The notes under the pieces are model-generated. The model did not search any database. It worked only from the letters and a program-made list of their open reading frames with translations, and had not been told where the DNA came from. From assembly GCA_900762245.1 (NCBI GenBank), contig CAAFFR010000068.1, positions 1-5,930 of the forward strand: DNA of 5,930 nucleotides, given 5' to 3'. Position numbers and translations under genes: made by a program. The DNA comes from an uncultured Oscillospiraceae bacterium. Its GTDB lineage: Bacteria; Bacillota_A; Clostridia; Oscillospirales; Oscillospiraceae. This document shows, one piece after another, positions 1 through 5,016 of the stretch. The stretch's first letter is position 1. Every line of letters begins with the position of its first letter.

Positions 1-296
1 GATACCGCCAGCGCCGCACCGGACAGCAGGCAGGCCGCCGTTCTCGGCAGACGGACATACCAGAAGATGAAGCCCCCCATGCCCCCGGAAAGGGAAGCCG
101 CGCCAAAGCGCAGGCTCAGGAGGGCGGATAACACCATCAGGGCACATCCGGTGCCGAGCCGGCGAAAACGGCTGTCATTGCGAACCAATCCGCAGGCTGG
201 TGTCGTAACCTCCTCCGGGAGTCCAGAAACTTCAGGGGATTGCCACGTCGGGCTTGGCCCTCCTCGCAATGACATATTTTTCTTTCTCTTATCCAT
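1..296 (-). CDS. FecCD/BtuC-family ABC importer permease, 5' part only
   Basis: Partial gene: the reading frame is open from an ATG at 296 to the window edge (98 codons plus 2 bases). Residues 42-98 look like the start of a FecCD/BtuC permease: a basic RFRR stretch, a first hydrophobic helix (about 47-67), then the family motif RLPRT at 82-86 followed by LLSGAALAV at 90-98. In this family the permease forms the dimeric membrane channel that imports iron-siderophore, haem or cobalamin delivered by a binding protein. The start overlaps the stop of the upstream binding-protein gene by 8 bases (ATGGATAA), which suggests translational coupling. The first seven residues (MDKRKKN) are a typical short basic tail. 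Residues 8-41 are encoded by a 102-bp repeat inserted in frame. Alternative starts are ATG at 275 (inside the repeat's edge), TTG at 188 and ATG at 137; the last would cut into the first helix. Family assignment is firm; the start is inferred from overlap and the basic tail. Confidence 0.85.
   Translation of the reverse strand, partial: MDKRKKNMSLRGGPSPTWQSPEVSGLPEEVTTPACGLVRNDSRFRRLGTGCALMVLSALLSLRFGAASLSGGMGGFIFWYVRLPRTAACLLSGAALAV
173..274. repeat. 102-bp inverted-repeat element (MITE-like) inside the permease gene
   Basis: The ends are perfect 11-bp inverted repeats: TGTCATTGCGA at 173-183 and TCGCAATGACA at 264-274. The interior contains further imperfect dyads, for example around 184-201 and 208-220. 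No transposase is encoded, so it would have to be moved in trans if it is mobile. I see no obvious target-site duplication: the gene-strand flanks are AAATA before and GCCGT after. From memory, sequences with this type of end recur in Firmicutes drafts; this was not searched. The length is a multiple of three and the gene-strand frame has no stop, so it reads through as 34 residues of the permease. Confidence 0.8.
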
Positions 297-1215
297 TCTC
301 CAAAATTTCCTCCAGCTTTTCATAGGCTTCGCCCCAGCGGTGGTTGGGTTTCAGGTTGTACAGATTCTTGTCCATGAAGTACAGCCGCCCTTCTTTCACC
401 GCGGTCAGCTGCTGCCAGGCGGGATTTTCCGCCATCATCGTTTCCACATAGGCCTTCATACCCTCCGCATCGTCGCCCCGCTGGACAAGGAAGATGTAGT
501 CCGGGTCCGCTTCCAGAATCCGCTCCATGCTTAAATTTTCCAGCAGGGATGTATCGGAATCCGCGATGTTATGACAACCCAGGCTTTTCAGCATTTCTCC
601 AAGGACGTTATCCTCGCTGTTTTTCACCGTCACCGAGGAAGCCGAGGCCCGCATGCACAGCACGGATGGGGCGGTGCCCCGGGTTTCCGCCTGTTCCAGC
701 ACAGCGCTGATCTGTTTTTGGACCTCCACGCCGTATTTCTCAAACAGGTCCCGTCTGCCGGTGATGCCGGTGCACAGGTCCAGCAGGCGGAAGTAATCTT
801 CAAAATCCGACACATCGAAATAGGCCGCGGGAATGCCGGTGGCATCCAGGGTTTCCATCCATTCCAGATTCTGCCGGGTGTTGGCAGAGGCCATGATGAA
901 ATCCGGCTGGGAAGCAAGCAGCAGTTCCAGAGACAGTTCCTTGGTGTTGCCGAGGTTTACGCAGTCCTCCGGCAGTTCCAGCCCCAGGTCATCCCAGGCA
1001 TCGTCTGCCGTGGCAATGACCTCGCCCCCCGCCAGCTGCCACACCTGGGCAAAGCTGCCCAGCAAACAGGCTACCCGTTTGGGCTCCTGCACCTTTACAG
1101 TCCTGCCAAGGGCATCCTGAAAGCTGGAAAAAGCGGCTTCCCCGCTGGATTGCCCATGGGCACAGCCGGTCAAAAAGAAAAAAACGAGAAAAATCGAGAA
1201 AATCCGAGACTTCAT
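289..1215 (-). CDS. ABC importer substrate-binding lipoprotein (FecB/BtuF/FhuD type)
   Basis: A 308-residue protein, the usual size for class III (TroA-fold) periplasmic binding proteins. Residues 1-18 are a lipoprotein signal: basic MKSR, a hydrophobic core, and lipobox LTGC with Cys18 as the lipidated residue. The mature domain starts with the family pattern FQDALGRTVKVQEPKRVACL (about 32-51). It continues with LELLLASQPDFIMAS (97-110) and later ILEADPDYIFLVQ, the two repeated lobe signatures. It should capture an iron chelate, haem or corrinoid outside the membrane and pass it to the permease encoded just downstream. The start at 1215 is chosen because AGGAGG lies 8 bases upstream and the signal peptide begins there. 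The frame stays open to 1341, but that extension is only the hairpin repeat being read through. No clear promoter is visible between the terminator at 1388 and this gene, a gap almost wholly filled by the repeat at 1239-1379. The substrate is not determinable from sequence alone. Confidence 0.9.
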   Translation of the reverse strand: MKSRIFSIFLVFFFLTGCAHGQSSGEAAFSSFQDALGRTVKVQEPKRVACLLGSFAQVWQLAGGEVIATADDAWDDLGLELPEDCVNLGNTKELSLELLLASQPDFIMASANTRQNLEWMETLDATGIPAAYFDVSDFEDYFRLLDLCTGITGRRDLFEKYGVEVQKQISAVLEQAETRGTAPSVLCMRASASSVTVKNSEDNVLGEMLKSLGCHNIADSDTSLLENLSMERILEADPDYIFLVQRGDDAEGMKAYVETMMAENPAWQQLTAVKEGRLYFMDKNLYNLKPNHRWGEAYEKLEEILENG

Positions 1216-1238
1216 ATCATTATCCTCCTGATATCTGT

Positions 1239-1379
1239 TTGTAGGGGAGGGGCTTGACCCTCCCGCCCAAATTGCTGTGCAATTTGGGATTTCCCAAAGG
1301 GAAATAAGGAAACCATCGCCTGCGGCGATAGCATTTTGCATTGCAAAATGCCCGGGAGGGTTAAAACCCTCCCCTACAA
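1239..1379. repeat. Hairpin-array repeat, copy 1
   Basis: The outer ends form an inverted repeat: TTGTAGGGGAGGG at 1239-1251 against its complement at 1367-1379. Inside is a string of short stem-loops: 1245-1251/1258-1264; 1266-1275/1279-1288 (10-bp stem); 1289-1295/1299-1305; 1315-1320/1324-1329; 1331-1339/1343-1351; and 1354-1360/1367-1373. Most central loops are only 3 bases. The same element is present in the opposite orientation at 5802-5930. It lies immediately upstream of the binding-protein ribosome site and so would form most of that gene's leader if transcription starts upstream of it. No ORF of its own is credible. Confidence 0.9.
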
Positions 1380-1387
1380 CTTTTTCT

Positions 1388-1430
1388 AAAAAAACAGACG
1401 ATCCCCATGGCGGTTTTCCATGGGGATCGT
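1388..1430 (-). terminator. Rho-independent terminator of the siroheme reductase gene
   Basis: A 13-bp perfect stem (1398-1410 with 1418-1430) and a 7-base loop. On the minus strand it is followed two bases later by seven T residues (the A run at 1388-1394). It lies about 45 bases after the stop codon at 1476. On the plus strand it is followed by only four T residues, so it is mainly a minus-strand terminator. It would separate the reductase gene from the ABC importer operon. Confidence 0.85.
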
Positions 1431-1475
1431 TTTAAGGCCTTTAAACCGCTCTTTTGCGGTATGGCAGATCGTTGT

Positions 1476-2357
1476 TTACTTGTTCAGAAGCTTGGCTTCC
1501 ACATAATCAAAGCCAAGGCGGTTGATGGTATCGGCGAAGCGTTCCCCGGCGATGCCCTCGTCCCGGAAGAAGCAGATGACCTTCTCCACCATGGCGAGGA
1601 CTTCCTCTTCGGTGGTGAAGACATAGTTCAGGGGCTGGGCGGTGGCAGTCTTCTTGCCCCAGCGGCCGCCGATGGAGACCTTGTAGCCGTCGGTGTAGGT
1701 AATGGCATCAAAGAGGCACTTATTTTTGCAGCGGCCGCAGTGGTTGCACGCTTCGGGGTCGATGACCATCTTACCCTCCACCACTTTTGCGATCTTGATG
1801 GGGCAGGCCAGCTCCACCTGGCACTTCTTGCAGCCGCGGCACTTTTCCACGTCCACTGTGGGATAGCGCTGACCAATGACGCTGAGGTCATTCAGCTCCG
1901 GCTTGACGCAGTTGTTGGGGCAGCCGCCTACGGCGATCTTGAACTTGTGGGGCAGAGCCACGCCGCGGTAGCCTACATAAAACGTTTCGTGGATCTTCTC
2001 GCTGAGGGAGAAGGTATCGATGAGACCGTACTGGCAGGTCGTACCCTTGCAGGACACCACAGGACGGACCTTGGCACCGGTGCCGCCGCAGTCCAGGCCA
2101 CGTTCCTGGAGGAAGGCGATCATGGGCTCGATATTTTCGTACTTAACGCCCTGCACCTCGATGGTCAGACGGGAGGTCATGCTCACCTTGCCGGAGCCAA
2201 ATTTGTCGGCGGCTTCTGCGATGCTGCGGACCTCGTCGGTGGTAATGCGGCCGTTGCGGGTGATGACACGGACATTGAACACATCGTCATACCGCTTGTC
2301 CTGCAGACAGCCCAGGCCCTTGACCCGCTTGATATCTTCGGGAGAAAGCTTGCTCAT
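1476..2357 (-). CDS. Compact siroheme sulfite/nitrite reductase-like protein with 2x[4Fe-4S] ferredoxin domain
   Basis: A 293-residue cytoplasmic protein. Domains in order: a sulfite-reductase ferredoxin-like half domain (about 20-90, with TSRLTIEVQGV at 61-71); the siroheme/[4Fe-4S] domain, with cysteines 103 and 108 in SCKGTTCQYG and 146 and 150 in GGCPNNC, plus basic residues in HKFK (137-140); and a ferredoxin insert with two cluster motifs, Cys173/176/179/185 and Cys204/207/210/214. In this family siroheme coupled to an iron-sulfur cluster reduces sulfite or nitrite by six electrons, and the ferredoxin clusters supply the electrons. The layout resembles AsrC and the small dissimilatory-type sulfite reductase-like proteins of anaerobes. 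No asrA or asrB neighbour is in the window, so the physiological substrate is open. The first cysteine pair is spaced CX4C, whereas CX5C is usual in assimilatory enzymes. The start at 2357 is set by AAGGAG 10 bases upstream; the in-frame ATG at 2393 lies at or upstream of the predicted transcription start. The gene appears monocistronic, with its own promoter and terminator. Confidence 0.9.
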   Translation of the reverse strand: MSKLSPEDIKRVKGLGCLQDKRYDDVFNVRVITRNGRITTDEVRSIAEAADKFGSGKVSMTSRLTIEVQGVKYENIEPMIAFLQERGLDCGGTGAKVRPVVSCKGTTCQYGLIDTFSLSEKIHETFYVGYRGVALPHKFKIAVGGCPNNCVKPELNDLSVIGQRYPTVDVEKCRGCKKCQVELACPIKIAKVVEGKMVIDPEACNHCGRCKNKCLFDAITYTDGYKVSIGGRWGKKTATAQPLNYVFTTEEEVLAMVEKVICFFRDEGIAGERFADTINRLGFDYVEAKLLNK

Positions 2358-2395
2358 AATGATTCCGCTCCTTTTTTCTGTAATTCCTTGCAAAC

Positions 2396-2424
2396 ATTAT
2401 ACCACGGAAGCAAACCGATTGCAA
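2396..2424 (-). promoter_or_regulatory. Sigma-A-type promoter of the siroheme reductase gene
   Basis: On the minus strand: -35 TTGCAA (2419-2424), a 17-base spacer, and -10 TATAAT (2396-2401) preceded by TGG, an extended -10. The predicted transcript starts near 2389 and gives a leader of about 30 bases before the ATG at 2357. No additional operator or riboswitch is apparent in that short leader. Confidence 0.8.
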
Positions 2425-2456
2425 CACGTTCAAAGGAAAATTGGTAGCAAAACAGT

Positions 2457-2598
2457 ATGTAGGGGGCGGCCTCCCGGACGCCCCGGAAGGATCACGCACC
2501 TTGATGGAACAGAGGTCTTTCCAAGAAGCATTCTTTCGAAAATTCGCCCATCGAGGCCGGATTTTCGGTCGGGGCGTCGTGGACGCCGCCCCCTACAT
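2457..2598. repeat. 142-bp terminal-inverted-repeat element (MITE-like)
   Basis: Perfect 14-bp inverted ends: ATGTAGGGGGCGGC at 2457-2470 and its complement at 2585-2598. A second inner pairing joins GACGCCCC (2477-2484) with GGGGCGTC (2571-2578), so the whole element can fold into one long interrupted stem. It has no coding capacity of its own. It fills the gap between the lysozyme stop (2615) and the reductase promoter (2424). No conventional T-tailed terminator is seen for the lysozyme gene, so the fold may reduce read-through, which is inference. It is a different family from the hairpin array at 1239-1379, although both ends share a GTAGGGG core. Confidence 0.85.
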
Positions 2599-2614
2599 CA
2601 TTTCTGTTAAAGCC

Positions 2615-3685
2615 TCACGGCATATACACATTCAGGTCCACCGCTCCGTCGATGCCGGGGACGGTGCCGGTGCAGGAATACTGCCACATATCCACCTGCC
2701 AGGGGTAGGTCATGCGGTCCTGATAGAGGGCCAGCCAGAAGGGGTAGTCTTCCAGCTCACTTAAGTAATAAAGATGCTCCGACTGGTGCCAGTTGAAATA
2801 CACCATGGGCTTGTAGCCCTTGTCCCGCATGACACCGCAGAAATGCCGCTGCAGGTCCGTCAGGGTCCGGGCATCCATATCTTTCGTCCGGGCGGTATCC
2901 GCAGGAATTTCCCAGTCCAGCACGATGGGCATTTCCAGATACCGCTCCCCCAGAATTTCCAGCATGAACTCGATCTCCTGATCCACCTCGTTAATCGTCA
3001 GGGCCTGGGAGAAGAAGTAGGCGCCGATTTTCAGGCCCGCATCCAGGGCCCCCTCCAGATTGGCTTCGGCATATTCGTCCTTCACCAGCTTTCCGCTTTC
3101 ATAGCCCCGGTAGCCCAGACGGATCATGGCAAAATCAATGCCGGAATTTTTGACCTTGCTCCACTGGATATCCCCCTGAAAGGCGGATACATCCACACCG
3201 GCATAGCTTTCGCCGTTCTGGAGCTTCAGATAGTTATGGCGGCTGTATTGAAAATCATAGGGACCGTAAATATTGGGGTCCGGGGGGATGGTGGCAAGGG
3301 TAGGCTCCGTTTCCTCGGTGGGAAGGGTTTCTTCCTCCGCCCTTTCCGTGACCTGCAGAGGCTCCCACTCAGACTGGTGCTTCAGCACATCCGGGTCCAC
3401 CTCTTCTTTCTGAGAAGGGGCGCTGAAATAGGGCATGCACAGCACCACCGTCACCAGCAGCAAAAGAGCCGCTGCACCTGCTATGAGGGCCATCACCAGC
3501 TCCGGGCGCATCTTTTTACGGGGCTTTTTCAATTCTGTCAGCATCTGCCCCAGTTCTGTCTCCTGCTGCACCGGCACCAGTTCCGTTTCCTGCCGCACCG
3601 GCACCAGAGCCAGCTCCTGAGAAGGTTCCGGGACGTTTTCCTGCCGGGAAATCCCCAGTTCCTCCATAACATCTACGATTCCCAT
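2615..3685 (-). CDS. Membrane-anchored GH25 lysozyme (1,4-beta-N-acetylmuramidase)
   Basis: A 356-residue protein. Residues 1-60 are a charged cytoplasmic segment with a 9-residue tandem repeat LVPV(R/Q)QETE at 27-44. A basic stretch KKPRKKMR (53-60) precedes one transmembrane helix (about 63-84), so the C-terminal part should lie outside the cell. Residues 90-140 form an acidic, Thr/Pro-rich linker. Residues 162-354 form the GH25 domain: GVDVSAFQG at 163-171, AMIRLGYRG at 186-194, GAYFFSQAL at 221-229, the catalytic acidic pair in LDWE (Asp257 and Glu259), and a final WQYSCTGTVPGIDGAVDLN. GH25 enzymes cut the bond between N-acetylmuramic acid and N-acetylglucosamine in peptidoglycan. Membrane tethering suggests a role in the cell's own wall rather than a phage endolysin. 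The start at 3685 has AAGGAGG 9 bases upstream; the in-frame ATG at 3733 lies upstream of the predicted transcript start. All expected catalytic residues are present. Confidence 0.93.
   Translation of the reverse strand: MGIVDVMEELGISRQENVPEPSQELALVPVRQETELVPVQQETELGQMLTELKKPRKKMRPELVMALIAGAAALLLLVTVVLCMPYFSAPSQKEEVDPDVLKHQSEWEPLQVTERAEEETLPTEETEPTLATIPPDPNIYGPYDFQYSRHNYLKLQNGESYAGVDVSAFQGDIQWSKVKNSGIDFAMIRLGYRGYESGKLVKDEYAEANLEGALDAGLKIGAYFFSQALTINEVDQEIEFMLEILGERYLEMPIVLDWEIPADTARTKDMDARTLTDLQRHFCGVMRDKGYKPMVYFNWHQSEHLYYLSELEDYPFWLALYQDRMTYPWQVDMWQYSCTGTVPGIDGAVDLNVYMP
3554..3607. repeat. 27-bp tandem duplication inside the lysozyme gene
   Basis: Two adjacent 27-base units (3554-3580 and 3581-3607) differ at only a few positions. 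The differences are mostly synonymous third-base changes plus one Arg/Gln change. They encode the two LVPV(R/Q)QETE units of the cytoplasmic tail of the GH25 protein. The unit length keeps the frame, so copy number could vary between strains without breaking the gene. Confidence 0.8.
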
Positions 3686-3721
3686 ATTTCTTCGCCTCCT
3701 TTTTACGAATACTTTCGACAC

Positions 3722-3750
3722 AGTATACCACATTTCGTGCCATTCGCCAA
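3722..3750 (-). promoter_or_regulatory. Promoter of the GH25 lysozyme gene
   Basis: On the minus strand: -35 TTGGCG (3745-3750), a 17-base spacer, and -10 TATACT (3722-3727) preceded by TGG. The -10 context GTGGTATA is the same as in the reductase promoter at 2396-2424. Transcription should start near 3715, about 30 bases before the ATG. Confidence 0.7.
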
Positions 3751-3807
3751 GAGGAGAATATTGCTTAAAGAAATCTTAAACAATCCGTTAATTTTCTGGT
3801 CACCCTG

Positions 3808-3835
3808 TTGCAATCATCTATTTTTGCAATATAAT
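3808..3835 (+). promoter_or_regulatory. Promoter of the zinc-ribbon membrane protein gene
   Basis: On the plus strand: -35 TTGCAA (3808-3813), a 16-base spacer, and -10 TATAAT (3830-3835). Transcription should start near 3842, about 26 bases before the chosen ATG at 3868. It is divergent from the lysozyme promoter, with the two -35 boxes about 57 bases apart in an AT-rich gap. Confidence 0.75.
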
Positions 3836-3867
3836 AAAGAAAAACATTTTTCCCAAAGGTGATGCGT

Positions 3868-4281
3868 ATGAACGGATTCAGCAGTTGGTTCCGGCAGTTC
3901 ACTGCCCGGCTTTCCATGGGACTGCGCAATTTTATGACGGGCCGCTACGGCACCGACAAACTGAATACGGCTATCCTCTGCGTGGGTCTGGCTGCCAGCC
4001 TGCTGTCTGTGTTCTTCCGGTCCTCCTCTGTGAATCTGGTTCTGTTCTTTCTCAGCTATGGCATGATGTTCTGGGCCATTTTCCGGATGCTGTCCCGGAA
4101 CACCTATAAACGCTATCAGGAAAACCGGAAGTTCCTGCAGGTTTTCGGCCGGATGAAGGACCGGCAGCACCGCTATTTCGACTGCCCCAAGTGCCGCCAG
4201 ATGGTCCGGGTCCCCCGGGGCAAAGGCAAAATCGCCATCACCTGCCCCCGCTGCCGGGAAAAGTTCGTAAAGAAAACGTAA
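3868..4281 (+). CDS. Two-helix membrane protein with C-terminal zinc ribbon, function unknown
   Basis: A 137-residue protein. Residues 1-32 are amphipathic and basic (FMTGRYGTDKLN at 22-33). Two hydrophobic helices follow (about 33-50 and 55-74), then a basic segment RNTYKRYQENRKFL (77-90). The C-terminal ribbon has cysteines 106/109 (CPKC) and 126/129 (CPRC), flanking VPRGKGKIAITCP. Both CX2C knuckles are intact, so one zinc should bind on the cytoplasmic side. I recognise the pattern as a conserved uncharacterised family in Clostridia, but no function is established to my knowledge. GTG 3859 and ATG 3862 are in frame, but they lie within AAAGGTGAT, which reads as the ribosome site for ATG 3868; that start is preferred. 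The gene is monocistronic, with its own promoter and a strong terminator. The N-terminus could shift by 2-3 residues. Confidence 0.8.
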   Translation: MNGFSSWFRQFTARLSMGLRNFMTGRYGTDKLNTAILCVGLAASLLSVFFRSSSVNLVLFFLSYGMMFWAIFRMLSRNTYKRYQENRKFLQVFGRMKDRQHRYFDCPKCRQMVRVPRGKGKIAITCPRCREKFVKKT

Positions 4282-4287
4282 ATACAC

Positions 4288-4315
4288 AAGGCGGGGAAGA
4301 TTCCCCGCCTTTTTT
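4288..4315 (+). terminator. Rho-independent terminator after the zinc-ribbon gene
   Basis: An inverted repeat AAGGCGGGGA (from 4288) pairs with its complement ending at 4311. It gives a stem of about 10 bp with a very short loop, followed by a run of T residues to 4315. It begins 7 bases after the stop codon. Confidence 0.92.
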
Positions 4316-4339
4316 CGTAAATCATAATTTATCGAGCAG

Positions 4340-4564
4340 TAGGAGGGAACCTCGGCCCCCTCTTTGAGGGGGCTGGCACGCCGACAGGCGTGACTGGGGG
4401 AGTGTCCTGCTTATGATAGGACACTCCCTCCGTCAAAAATCATAGATTTTTGCCACCTCCCTCAAAGAGGGAGGCAAGTGGCGCTCCCGCGCCATTGCAC
4501 AGCAAATGCCCCTTTGTCAGGATTTGCTCCGCCATTGGTCAAAGCCTTGCGCTTTTTTCTCCTA
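4340..4564. repeat. Hairpin-array repeat of a second type, about 225 bp
   Basis: This element fills most of the 354-base gene-free stretch between the zinc-ribbon gene and the next operon. Possible ends are TAGGAG (4340-4345) and CTCCTA (4559-4564), only 6 bp, so the borders are approximate. Inside are six consecutive hairpins: 4355-4362/4366-4373; 4377-4382/4387-4392; 4398-4408/4418-4428 (11-bp stem); 4434-4441/4445-4452; 4456-4463/4467-4474; and 4480-4484/4489-4493. The rest, up to about 4555, is less structured. Frames here are short and unsupported. The first and fifth hairpins share a CCCTC...GAGGG core. No transposase gene is present. Confidence 0.75.
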
Positions 4565-4579
4565 TGTGATATCATCACA
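4565..4579. promoter_or_regulatory. Short dyad, possible operator
   Basis: A perfect 6-bp inverted repeat TGTGAT-ATC-ATCACA directly upstream of the putative promoter of the next operon, where it would cover the -35 region. Its shape suits a dimeric DNA-binding regulator. The arms resemble a Crp/Fnr half-site pair with a 5-base rather than 6-base centre. It also abuts the repeat at 4340-4564 and could simply be part of its edge. Confidence 0.3.
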
Positions 4580-4597
4580 GTAACGTCCGCCGAAATA

Positions 4598-4606
4598 TGC
4601 TATCCT
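4598..4606 (+). promoter_or_regulatory. Possible extended -10 promoter of the three-gene operon
   Basis: TGC followed by TATCCT makes an extended -10 box about 30 bases before the ATG at 4636. No good -35 hexamer is present 16-18 bases upstream. A promoter of this kind may depend on an activator bound at the adjacent dyad (4565-4579); this is inference. Confidence 0.35.
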
Positions 4607-4635
4607 GATATTACTTAAAAAAGGAGGCGTATCTT

Positions 4636-5016
4636 ATGGCAAACTACAAACAGTATCTGTACACCAAGGGCACCGCTGCGGACAGTGACTTTTCCGCCGC
4701 ACCGGCTTTCGGCAAAATCCGCGTGGGCAGCAGCCACCTGTTCTGGAAATCCGGCTTCCGGTGGTACAGCATTCCCCTGACGGACCTCCGGCGCATCTAC
4801 CGCCGGGTAGAACAGGTCTTCGGCAGACTGTGCTGCGGCGGCAGAAACTTTGTCATTGAATGGCTGGTTCTGGTGCTTTCCGACGGCAGCGAACTGGTGC
4901 TCCATATCGGTGACGATGTGAAAAAGGACGCGGAAGCCCTGATGGAGCATCTGCAAAGCGCCCATCCCCAAATCCAATACGGAAAGGTTTATACCGAATG
5001 TTCAGAGAACTCGTAA
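4636..5016 (+). CDS. Uncharacterised 126-residue protein, possibly PH-like fold
   Basis: A soluble 126-residue protein with no signal peptide or clear membrane helix. Visible pattern: GKIRVGSSHLFWKSGFRWYSIPLTDLRRIYRRVEQ (about 26-60), then a CCGG element (66-69), then alternating hydrophobic strands WLVLVLSDGSELVLHIG (about 75-91) and a C-terminal helix (about 95-108). The run of beta strands with an IPL-D turn, closed by a helix, recalls bacterial PH-like domains; this is a guess from pattern, not a recognised family match. I believe similar proteins are conserved but uncharacterised in Clostridia. The start has AAGGAGG 8 bases upstream. The last 19 bases overlap the start of the flavoprotein gene, so the two are probably translated together. 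Confidence 0.75.
   Translation: MANYKQYLYTKGTAADSDFSAAPAFGKIRVGSSHLFWKSGFRWYSIPLTDLRRIYRRVEQVFGRLCCGGRNFVIEWLVLVLSDGSELVLHIGDDVKKDAEALMEHLQSAHPQIQYGKVYTECSENS

Noticed and set aside
67..534. Plus-strand open frame at the left end
   Set aside because: It crosses the 102-bp repeat and lies opposite the permease and binding-protein genes. Its text is repeat-derived.
571..1257. Plus-strand open frame opposite the binding protein
   Set aside because: No ribosome site or recognisable domain; the opposite strand encodes a clear lipoprotein.
1216..1341. A 42-residue N-terminal extension of the binding protein starting at ATG 1341
   Set aside because: It is the hairpin repeat read in frame. The lipoprotein signal and a good ribosome site place the real start at 1215.
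1431..1460. Second terminator-like hairpin (ACCGC/GCGGT at 1445-1449/1456-1460)
   Set aside because: The stem is only 5 bp with no T run; the strong terminator at 1388-1430 is enough.
1407..2447. Plus-strand open frame of 346 codons opposite the siroheme reductase
   Set aside because: It is antisense to a gene with clear cysteine motifs, promoter and terminator, and its translation shows no family pattern.
2774..3862. Plus-strand open frame of 362 codons opposite the lysozyme
   Set aside because: Antisense shadow of a convincing GH25 gene, with a His/Gln-rich composition typical of a wrong frame.
3814..4287. Minus-strand open frame opposite the zinc-ribbon protein
   Set aside because: It would start inside the terminator and has no ribosome site, while the plus strand has promoter, start, zinc motifs and terminator.
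4340..4564. CRISPR array or tRNA/riboswitch in the repeat-rich gap
   Set aside because: The hairpins differ in sequence and spacing with no regular repeat-spacer unit, and no cloverleaf with conserved T-loop or known riboswitch core was seen.
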